This document shows positions 57,552 to 64,000 of a stretch of DNA of 64,000 bases, piece after piece (position 1 is the stretch's first letter; every line of letters starts with the position of its first letter). Below the pieces are notes generated by a model. That model ran no database searches, was not told the origin of the DNA, and saw nothing but the letters and a program-made list of their open reading frames with translations. The position numbers and the translations under genes were made by a program. Source of the DNA: Sinomonas sp. ASV322 (GTDB taxonomy: Bacteria; Actinomycetota; Actinomycetes; Actinomycetales; Micrococcaceae); assembly GCF_030908245.1 (NCBI RefSeq), contig NZ_JAVFJJ010000006.1, positions 62,001 through 126,000 on the forward strand, written 5' to 3'.

Positions 57552-58475
57552 ATGCGCAAACTGCCGCCGGTTGCCCTGGCACTGCTGGTTTCCCTACTCA
57601 TTTCGTTTGGTTCCGGATGGACAGCAGCCGTGGCCGCGCCTTCCGAGCCCAGAATTGATTCGAAATTCAATCGAGGCGCCGTCGACATGAATGGGCAGCG
57701 AGACGGGACTATCGATATTAAGATTCCGCCACCACCCAAGGAGGCGGTCGGCCCCTTCGTGTACAGCTATCAGCCCGCGTGTAATGAGGGGCTTAGCGGG
57801 GACGCTGCAGATCTGTGCGTTGCGTTCGACGTGAAGTGTCGGGGGATGCATCCGGGAAAGGCGCAGCTCATCCGCTGGTTCCGGGCGAGCCAGTCGGACC
57901 CAAGCACCCTCGAGCGGCTAAACGAGGATTGCCTCTACGAAGGGGATCCGCCTCAGCGGCCGGGTAGTGGCGAGGTGGTGGTCGTGACGGAGCGGCAGTT
58001 GCGGGAGTTGCCGATCGCGCCGTCGGTGGTGGGGGCGCAGCCGGGGCGGCATACGCTCAAGGGCGCGGAGACGAACGTGTACGCCGAGCCGGCTGATGCC
58101 TCCCGGGAGGGGGTGCAGTCGTTCGAGACGACCGTGCTGGGCCGGAAGGTGCGGGTGCGGGTGCGCCCGGTCGAGCACCGCTTCGACTACGGCGACGGCA
58201 CCTCCCTGGTCTCGGCGGCCCCGGGCGGGCCGGTGCCCGAGGCGCGGTGGGGGGAGAAGACCGCCACGAGCCACGCCTACCAGGCCACCGGGGACTTCCG
58301 GGTCGGGCTGACGACCGTGTTCGCCGGGGAGTTCTCCGTCGAGGGCGGGCCCTGGCAGCCAATCGCCGGCACCGCCGCGGTCCCCTCCGCGCCCAGAACC
58401 CTGAGCGTGTGGCGCTCCGAGGCCAGGCTCTACGCCGAGAACTGCCTCCAGAACCCCCACGGCGAAGGCTGCTAA
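57552..58475 (+). CDS. Cassette B: secreted PKD-like protein
   Basis: 307 residues with a clear signal peptide (MRKLPPVALALLVSLLISFGSGWTAAVAA split across about 29 residues). The N-terminal half, with cysteines in QPACNEG, DLCVAFD, VKCRG and EDCLYEG, differs strongly from cassette A except for the cysteine pattern; the last ~180 residues are nearly identical to cassette A, including the PKD-like DYGDGT...SHAYQATGDF motif and the C-terminal ENCLQNPHGEGC. It ends 4 nt into the convergent phospholipase gene. Confidence 0.8.
   Translation: MRKLPPVALALLVSLLISFGSGWTAAVAAPSEPRIDSKFNRGAVDMNGQRDGTIDIKIPPPPKEAVGPFVYSYQPACNEGLSGDAADLCVAFDVKCRGMHPGKAQLIRWFRASQSDPSTLERLNEDCLYEGDPPQRPGSGEVVVVTERQLRELPIAPSVVGAQPGRHTLKGAETNVYAEPADASREGVQSFETTVLGRKVRVRVRPVEHRFDYGDGTSLVSAAPGGPVPEARWGEKTATSHAYQATGDFRVGLTTVFAGEFSVEGGPWQPIAGTAAVPSAPRTLSVWRSEARLYAENCLQNPHGEGC
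57927..58475. repeat. Long inverted repeat, copy B (partner 11347-11897)
   Basis: The ~550-bp near-identical segment begins near GGATTGCCT, in the codons for the last cysteine of the variable half, and runs to the stop codon. A 71-codon frame on another phase is identical between the copies, showing identity at nearly all silent positions too. Confidence 0.85.
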
Positions 58476-60316
58476 CCCACTTCCTCGGCTGCCAGGAGAT
58501 TCGCCTCACCAAACAGCGCAGCTTCTGGAACACCCCTGCCGGCAAAGCGGCGCAGCAGCGAACCCGCGCTGACGACGACGTCGTAGCCTCCGCCCACCGG
58601 CCACGTGATGGTTTCGGTGTGTGCGGGCTCCACCAGAACGCGAAGATCCGAGTCCCCGAAGTCATTCGCTTTCACCGTGAATTCAACCGGGTCTGCGCGA
58701 TCGTTGGTCAGCGATAACTCGAGGCCGTCACCCAACGCAGCGGCGACTCGAAGGCCGTCATTCTTCGTTCCCGCGAATCGGGCCACAAATCCGTCCGGTC
58801 CATACACAGCGAAGTCGTACCGTCCCCCGGTCGCCGCCAGCTGCCACCGATACTCGGCGGTCCCGCCGGGAGCGACGGTGAACGGCGTACCGGCGAAGGG
58901 CTTGGCGACATAGGGATAGACGGTGAAGGGGAAGGAGACCGCGCCGTCATTGCGCATTCGGCACACAACATCATCGTCAACCACCACGTCGGCCCATGGC
59001 AGATACGGAAGAGCCCGCCGCGGGCGCTCCCCCGGCTCCTGGGCGGTCCGTGCCTGCACGAAGGGCGCCGGTGGCGCAGGGGCCGAGAAGGCGCTGGCCA
59101 CGTTTGCATGGGCGACGAGTTCGGCCGTATCCGGCAATTGCGGCACCGAGTAATCGGGCGAGGAGAAGTCGAAGCACGTCATGAGATCTCCGCAGACCGC
59201 GCGGCGCCACTCGCTGATATTGGGCTCGACAACACCGGTCACAAGTTCGAGAAATCGCAACACCGACGTGTGATCGAAAACCTGCGAGTTGACCCAGCCG
59301 CCTCGCGACCAGGGCGAGATCACCCAGAGCGGCACGCGATTGCCGAGCCCGATCGGTTGGCCGTCGATGAACTCGTCCGCTGTTCCCACGGGCGGGGTGG
59401 GCGGCACCACGTGGTCGAAGAATCCGTCGTTTTCGTCGTACATCAGCAAGAAAACGGTGTGCCGCCAGACGTCCGGGTTGGCAAAGACCGACTGAAGCGC
59501 TGCGTCGACCCAGGAAGCGCCACGGGCGGGTGATGCGGCGGGATGCTCGCAGTAGTTGTACGGGGCGACGAGCCACGAGACCGTCGGAAGCGAGCCGGCC
59601 CTGCAGTCGGCGTCGAACGCGTCCCGACCCGCATCGGCGCATGCCTTGTCCCGCAACGGCCCGTCCGACTGAAACTGCACAAAGTACTCCAGCGCGTTGT
59701 CGCCGTAGTTGCCATGCTCTTCGTCCATGCCCGGCGTGTTGTAAACCCGCCACGACACGTCTGCCGCCTCGAGACGCTCAGCATAGGTGGTCCAATCACA
59801 GACCGGGTTCTCGCGCAGGGGCGTGTTGTCGGGCCAGGGACCAGATGTTCCGTCGGTACCCGGACCGACCGTTCCGCTCCAGAGATAGAGCCGGTTGGGA
59901 CTCGTCGGTCCGGCCAACGAACAGAAGTACGCGTCGCAGATGGTGAACGCGTCGGCGAGTGCGTACTGGTAGGGGATATCCGCTCGCGTGAAATAGCCCA
60001 TGGTCGTGGGGCCCTTGGCGCCAACCCACGCGTTCATCGCGCCACGGGCGATTGCCTGGTGACCGGTCTCCCAGTCATGCGGCAGCTCCTCTCCATGCTG
60101 CGCGCTCGTGGTCCGCGCATCCATGTGCCACGGCAAGAGCCGCTGGTCGGCCCGGGAACGATCCGGCTGACAGAAGACCGAGCTGCCGTCCGGGAAGGTG
60201 AGCGCTTGCTTGTCGTCGAATCCGCGGACCCCGCGGAGCGTGCCGAGGTAGTGGTCGAAGCTGCGGTTCTCCTGCATGAGGATCACGACGTGTCGAATGT
60301 CTGCGGGGAGCGTCAT
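58472..60316 (-). CDS. Phospholipase C family phosphoesterase lacking a signal peptide
   Basis: 614 residues. The start of the catalytic domain, RHVVILMQENRSFDHYLGTLRGVRGFDD, is the hallmark of phosphocholine-preferring phospholipases C and related acid phosphatases, with LLMYDENDGFFDHVVPP later as a metal block and two C-terminal beta domains (after ~470). Family members normally carry a Tat signal; here ATG 60316 comes 8 residues before the motif and overlaps the HAD stop as ATGA, and nothing signal-like lies upstream. Either the enzyme is cytosolic or its export is unusual. It is last in the ABC-HAD-PLC operon. Confidence 0.88.
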   Translation of the reverse strand: MTLPADIRHVVILMQENRSFDHYLGTLRGVRGFDDKQALTFPDGSSVFCQPDRSRADQRLLPWHMDARTTSAQHGEELPHDWETGHQAIARGAMNAWVGAKGPTTMGYFTRADIPYQYALADAFTICDAYFCSLAGPTSPNRLYLWSGTVGPGTDGTSGPWPDNTPLRENPVCDWTTYAERLEAADVSWRVYNTPGMDEEHGNYGDNALEYFVQFQSDGPLRDKACADAGRDAFDADCRAGSLPTVSWLVAPYNYCEHPAASPARGASWVDAALQSVFANPDVWRHTVFLLMYDENDGFFDHVVPPTPPVGTADEFIDGQPIGLGNRVPLWVISPWSRGGWVNSQVFDHTSVLRFLELVTGVVEPNISEWRRAVCGDLMTCFDFSSPDYSVPQLPDTAELVAHANVASAFSAPAPPAPFVQARTAQEPGERPRRALPYLPWADVVVDDDVVCRMRNDGAVSFPFTVYPYVAKPFAGTPFTVAPGGTAEYRWQLAATGGRYDFAVYGPDGFVARFAGTKNDGLRVAAALGDGLELSLTNDRADPVEFTVKANDFGDSDLRVLVEPAHTETITWPVGGGYDVVVSAGSLLRRFAGRGVPEAALFGEANLLAAEEVG

Positions 60317-60969
60317 TCGCCGACCACCGCCCGCAGCATCTCGAGGTCGACCTGGGCAAGCGATTCGAGCACCCGCCGCCGCTGGCCCCCCGCGACTGGC
60401 TCGAGCGTGGGAACCATGACGATCGCACAGCCCGCCGACTCCGCGGCCCTCACGCCGATGACGGTGTCCTCGACCGCGACGCACGCGACGGGATCCACTC
60501 CGAGGACCACCGCCGCGGCCAGATAAGGGTCCGGTGCCGGCTTCGTCACTGCGGTGTCCTCGACCGCGATCGTGGCAGCGAAGAGTTCGGCACCCAGCGA
60601 CGTCTTCACCAAGGTGAGGATACGCCGAGGTGACGCCGTAACGATCGCGGCCGGAATGTTCGCCTCACGCAACAACTCCAGCAGTGGCAGCGCGCCCGGG
60701 CGCGGCACAATCTCGTTCTCGACTCTCGCGGCGAATACGTCGTCGAGCGCTGTCGCGATCACCTCCACCGATGGGGCACCGGGACCGGCGGTGCGGCTGA
60801 GCACCTCGGCGGTGTAATCGATGGGGCGTCCGAGGATGTCGTCGTAATCCGCCGGCACGATCGGTCGCCCAATCGACTCGCCAACCTGGACGACTGCCTC
60901 GTACCACAGGCCTTCGGTATCAACGAGGGTGCCGTCCATGTCGAACAGCACCGCGGCAGGACGGGTCAC
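60313..60969 (-). CDS. HAD superfamily phosphatase
   Basis: 218 residues from GTG 60969 (GTGA overlap with the ATPase stop). DxD nucleophile D10/D12 in LFDMDGTLVDTEG, motif II in VTASPRR, motif III lysine in TKPAPDPYL, motif IV in VEDTVIGVRAAESAG. The cap is the helical type of beta-phosphoglucomutase/Gph-like enzymes. Likely a small-molecule phosphatase acting on an imported or released phosphate ester. Confidence 0.9.
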   Translation of the reverse strand: MTRPAAVLFDMDGTLVDTEGLWYEAVVQVGESIGRPIVPADYDDILGRPIDYTAEVLSRTAGPGAPSVEVIATALDDVFAARVENEIVPRPGALPLLELLREANIPAAIVTASPRRILTLVKTSLGAELFAATIAVEDTAVTKPAPDPYLAAAVVLGVDPVACVAVEDTVIGVRAAESAGCAIVMVPTLEPVAGGQRRRVLESLAQVDLEMLRAVVGE

Positions 60970-62030
60970 GAGGCCACCAGGACTGGGGCATCGTGCAAGG
61001 CGACCGACGCGCGGGCCCCCAACGGGAAGTCGCCCACCCGGTGAGCGGCGACGTCGGCAAGCAGGTCGTCGTGACCGGCATTGGCGAGACGCAGCCGGGT
61101 GTTGGCTCCGCGGAACGTCGATGCCGTCACCGTCCAGCCCTCGAGGGCCGGGTTGAGCACGAGCGATTCGGGGCGGACCAGCACGGTGACATCCTCGCCC
61201 GGCGCACGAGTCGCGCCGTCGGCGGCCACGCTGTGGCCGAGCACGCGGACGCGACCGTCCGACTCAGCGACTCCTGCGACCCGGTTCATCGTGCCCACGA
61301 ACTCGGCCACGAAGGCGGTAGAGGGCCGCTGATAGAGGGTCGCGGGATCCGCACACTGTTCGAGCCGTCCGGAGTTCATGACGGCGACGCGATCAGCCAT
61401 CGCGAGCGCTTCCTCCTGGTCGTGGGTCACGATCACGGTCGTGACCCCCAATTCGGTCTGAATCCGTCGGATCTCATCGCGCAGCTGCTCGCGCACCTTG
61501 GCGTCCAGCGCCGACAGCGGCTCGTCCAGGAGCAGGAGTCGAGGCTGGATCGCCAGTGCACGCGCGAGGGCGACGCGCTGCTGCTGGCCTCCCGACAGCT
61601 GATGCGGATACTTCTGCGCATGCGCCCCGAGGCCCACGAGTTCGAGCAACTCCACCGCCTTCGCCCGCCGAGCGCCGCGCTTGACGCCGCGAACGCGTAG
61701 GCCGAAGGCGACGTTGTCGGCCGCGCTCATGGTCGGGAACAGGCTGTAGGACTGGAAGACCATCCCCATGTCCCGCTTGGCCGCCGAGACGCCCGAGACG
61801 TCTTTGCCGCCCACGAACACGCCGCCGGACGTCGGGCGGTCGAAACCCGCCAGCAGGCGCAGCGCCGTCGTCTTGCCGCACCCCGACGGCCCCAGGAGGG
61901 CAAGCAGCTCCCCCGGCTCGACTGTCAGAGTCAGGCCGTCCAGCGCGGTCATCGAGCCGAAGACGCGCCGCACGTCGCGAAACTCGGCCGAGACTCCCGT
62001 GGCGGTCGCCCGGATCTCCGTTGTTGTCAT
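60966..62030 (-). CDS. ABC importer ATP-binding protein (PotA/FbpC type)
   Basis: 354 residues. Walker A GPSGCGKT at 47-54, signature LSGGQQQRVALARAL, Walker B LLLLDEPLSALD, and a C-terminal TOBE-type domain of about 100 residues. The type serves spermidine, iron, thiosulfate or 2-aminoethylphosphonate importers. The start overlaps the permease stop as ATGA. Confidence 0.93.
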   Translation of the reverse strand: MTTTEIRATATGVSAEFRDVRRVFGSMTALDGLTLTVEPGELLALLGPSGCGKTTALRLLAGFDRPTSGGVFVGGKDVSGVSAAKRDMGMVFQSYSLFPTMSAADNVAFGLRVRGVKRGARRAKAVELLELVGLGAHAQKYPHQLSGGQQQRVALARALAIQPRLLLLDEPLSALDAKVREQLRDEIRRIQTELGVTTVIVTHDQEEALAMADRVAVMNSGRLEQCADPATLYQRPSTAFVAEFVGTMNRVAGVAESDGRVRVLGHSVAADGATRAPGEDVTVLVRPESLVLNPALEGWTVTASTFRGANTRLRLANAGHDDLLADVAAHRVGDFPLGARASVALHDAPVLVAS

Positions 62031-62893
62031 GGCATGCCCTTCTTTGAACCCTTGACTCCGAAGCCGCTGACCAACAGCAGCGCCGCTTCGACGAGCAGCA
62101 AACTGAATACAGAGACCGCCGCCTGCTCTTGACCCGAGGCCGCGGGCAGCTGCGCGAGCCAGACCGGGAATGGCTTGGTGTACAGCAGGATGGACGCGAC
62201 GGTGTACTCACCCATCACGAGCGCGAAACACAGGAAGCCCGCGTTGACCAGGCTGGTCCGAAGCGGTGGCAGCAGCACCGAGGTGATCGTGGTCCACCAG
62301 CTCGCGCCGAGGTTGCGGGCCGCCTCCACGAGGGTCGCGAGCGGCAAAGCCTCGAGACCGGTGTTGATGGTCCGATAGACGAATGGCAGCGCCATGACGC
62401 TGTACGTCGCCACGAGGAGGAGCGGATGGTCGGTATCGCGCGCCCACTTGAGCGCGAGGAACAACGGCGAACCATCGTCGCCAGCCTGGGGTGCCACCGC
62501 CTTGTAGATGTTGCTGATGCCGACAACCAGAACAACCGGCGGAAACACGAGCGGCAACAGGCAGATGATCTCGACCACCGACTTGAGCTTCGGCAGGTAC
62601 AGATGCAGCAGGATCTGCGTGGGCACCATGAGCGCGAGTGTCAGCGCGATCGAGAAGACCGACAGCAGCAGTGAATAGACGAGCGCCTCCACGAAGCCGA
62701 TCTGGCCGGTGGGCGGCGCAGCAAAGATCTGGCCGTAGGCGTCGAGGCTGACCCCGCCGCCCGGCGTCTTCACCGTGAAATTGATCGCCGCAATCAGGGG
62801 ACCGACAAAATAGACCGCGGCAAGGGCCAGCACGAGCCAGCGTGCGCCGGCGCCCCATGAGAGACGCCGGACCGTCGTCGTCGAGCTGCTCAT
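62027..62893 (-). CDS. ABC importer permease, second subunit
   Basis: 288 residues, six membrane helices. The EAA loop is EAARNLGASWWTTITSVLLPPLRTSLVNAG. ATG 62893 overlaps the first permease stop. The closest style is the ABC permease pair of 2-aminoethylphosphonate or spermidine/putrescine systems. Confidence 0.92.
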   Translation of the reverse strand: MSSSTTTVRRLSWGAGARWLVLALAAVYFVGPLIAAINFTVKTPGGGVSLDAYGQIFAAPPTGQIGFVEALVYSLLLSVFSIALTLALMVPTQILLHLYLPKLKSVVEIICLLPLVFPPVVLVVGISNIYKAVAPQAGDDGSPLFLALKWARDTDHPLLLVATYSVMALPFVYRTINTGLEALPLATLVEAARNLGASWWTTITSVLLPPLRTSLVNAGFLCFALVMGEYTVASILLYTKPFPVWLAQLPAASGQEQAAVSVFSLLLVEAALLLVSGFGVKGSKKGMP

Positions 62894-63852
62894 GCCAACC
62901 ACCTCGAAGTGCGTCGCTGGAGCCACTGATAGATGACGGTCATCGGCAGGACGATCGCGATCATGTCGAGCGCGAGGGCCGCGCCCAGATTCTCCTGACC
63001 GGACAGCACATTGCCCGAGAGCACAGCCGCGATGCGGATCGTGACGACCGGGAAGGAAGAGTTGATCGCGTACACCGTGGCATAGGCGGAGAACGATGAG
63101 CAGAAGAGGAGCAGGAGAGACCCGAGGAAGCTCGGCAACACGACCGGCGCGGCCACCCAGCGCCAGTACTGGGCCTTGGAAGCACCGAGATTCTCGGCCG
63201 CTTCGGCCCATTGAGCCTTCAAGCCCTCGAGCGCCGGCATCATCACGAGCACCATGAGCGGGATGAGGAAGTAGAGGTAGACGAGCGTGATCCCGGCCAG
63301 TGCGGGCAGCTTGAACCCGAAACTGTCGAGCAGAGAAATGCCGAAGGCGTCTTTGAGAAAGACCGTCACGACCCCGACGTTGGCATCGAGGCTCGCGATG
63401 AACAGGAACGCGAGCGGGACGCCGCCGAAGTTCGCCGTCACCGCCGACGCGGTCGTGACGATCTGCTTGAGCGCGCTCCCCTTGCTCGTGACGACTGCGT
63501 AGGCGAGCAGGAGCCCCAGCACACCGCCGACAAGTGCGGTGATTGCGGAGAGCTCGACGCTGGTCCAGAGGGACGTCGCCTGAATCCCACTCAGCGAATT
63601 CTGCACATTGTCCACGGTGAACATCGTCTGATCGCTGTGCACGAATTGGTGCGTCGCCGGATCACGGTGAACCTCGCCGGGCACCGTCTTGACGAACGCC
63701 TGCCAGCAGATGAACAGGATCGGCAGGATCAGCGCTACCCCGGTGAAAGCGAAGAAGGGCGCAAGCCCCAACCACGCGGGCGCTGCGAACGAGCGACGGC
63801 GCCGTGGCTGGGAATCCCCAGCCACGGCCTCCGTCTCGAGATGGACTGTCAC
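62890..63852 (-). CDS. ABC importer permease, first subunit
   Basis: 320 residues from GTG 63852, which shares one base with the upstream stop. About six helices, a large extracytoplasmic loop after helix 1 (VKTVPGEVHRDPATHQFVHSDQTMFTVDN) and the EAA loop EAAENLGASKAQYWRWVAAPVVLPSFLGS. The F-T-x-D-N motif before helix 2 is common in this importer class. Confidence 0.92.
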   Translation of the reverse strand: MTVHLETEAVAGDSQPRRRRSFAAPAWLGLAPFFAFTGVALILPILFICWQAFVKTVPGEVHRDPATHQFVHSDQTMFTVDNVQNSLSGIQATSLWTSVELSAITALVGGVLGLLLAYAVVTSKGSALKQIVTTASAVTANFGGVPLAFLFIASLDANVGVVTVFLKDAFGISLLDSFGFKLPALAGITLVYLYFLIPLMVLVMMPALEGLKAQWAEAAENLGASKAQYWRWVAAPVVLPSFLGSLLLLFCSSFSAYATVYAINSSFPVVTIRIAAVLSGNVLSGQENLGAALALDMIAIVLPMTVIYQWLQRRTSRWLA

Positions 63853-64000
63853 TACTGAACCGCTGCCGCCCACGCCGAGGTGATCGCGGCCTTCGCCTTC
63901 GCGGTCTGGTCCTCAGACGGGGTGAACGGCTTCTTGTCGTCGACAGCCGGGAGCTTGTCGGCCCCGACCGCCTTGCCATTCTTCAGCATCGCAGCGAGCT
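63852..64000 (-). CDS. C-terminus of an ABC substrate-binding protein (partial)
   Basis: The frame enters from the right edge and ends at 63852 with ...AAMLKNGKAVGADKLPAVDD, then KKPFTPSEDQTAKAKAAITSA and WAAAVQ. The charged helical end and its place before two permease genes identify it as the importer's solute-binding protein; substrate specificity cannot be judged from 49 residues. Confidence 0.7.
   Translation of the reverse strand, partial: LAAMLKNGKAVGADKLPAVDDKKPFTPSEDQTAKAKAAITSAWAAAVQ

Overview
The window is high-GC DNA (dense GC3-type codon use, frequent GTG starts, ATGA/GTGA start-stop overlaps) from an actinobacterium. Gene order and protein style (cinA-pgsA-ftsK-rnj-dapA; rimP-nusA-ylxR-infB-rbfA-truB-ribF-rpsO-pnp-pepR; dxr-rseP-ispG-GNAT; proS) point to the Micrococcaceae, something like Arthrobacter or Sinomonas. 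That assignment is inference. Most of the window is conserved chromosomal backbone. No rRNA, tRNA, CRISPR array, transposase or phage gene was recognised.

Layout. 1-7.0 kb (minus): start of a ClgR-like regulator, cinA, pgsA, ftsK, rnj, dapA. 7.1-11.1 kb: a nitrilase-fold hydrolase, then two DUF222-type genes (a 100-residue mini version and a full HNH protein), each with a LexA/SOS-like palindrome at its start, around a DUF418-like membrane protein. 11.3-12.8 kb (minus): cassette A, a DUF6318-type lipoprotein gene translationally coupled to a secreted PKD-like protein gene. 13.0-14.2 kb: a membrane protein and dapB. 14.3-20.2 kb: molybdenum cofactor region (moaE, mog, moaC, moeA and a membrane-anchored sulfite-oxidase-family enzyme on minus; moaA and moaD on plus). 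20.3-23.3 kb (plus): exported LolA-like protein plus an ABC exporter. 23.3-39.3 kb (minus): M16 protease, pnp, rpsO, kynU, kynA, membrane proteins, ribF, truB, a deaminase, rbfA, infB, ylxR, nusA, rimP, that is RNA turnover, translation factors and the first steps of tryptophan catabolism. 39.4-44.7 kb (plus): a 1,145-residue protein with a huge acidic repeat region in front of a membrane segment and a ferritin-like domain, a VIT/CCC1 transporter and an APH-type kinase. 44.7-48.7 kb (minus): PLP decarboxylase, TauE/SafE exporter, proS. 48.8-51.1 kb (plus): a TetR-controlled ABC transporter with a very clear promoter/operator. 51.0-56.8 kb (minus): lipoprotein, GNAT, ispG, YciI-like, rseP/rip1, dxr. 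56.8-58.5 kb (plus): cassette B, a second copy of the lipoprotein/PKD pair. 58.5-64 kb (minus): a chain of overlapping genes for an ABC importer (binding protein cut by the window edge), a HAD phosphatase and a phospholipase C-family enzyme without a visible signal peptide.

The most unusual content is the pair of cassettes A and B, about 44 kb apart in opposite orientation. Their outer ends are very similar: the promoter layout, the first half of the lipoprotein gene and, almost identically, the last ~550 bp of the PKD-like gene. The interior (second half of the lipoprotein, first half of the secreted protein) is strongly diverged but keeps its length and cysteines. Both promoters carry TGTGGATAAC (a perfect DnaA-box sequence on the other strand) exactly 25 nt before TAGACT. 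This looks like a duplicated, variable envelope module under shared control; no function can be assigned from sequence alone. A second theme is the abundance of in-frame tandem repeats (moaC, moeA, the molybdoenzyme, the LolA-like protein, the HNH protein, ftsK, infB, the acidic protein).
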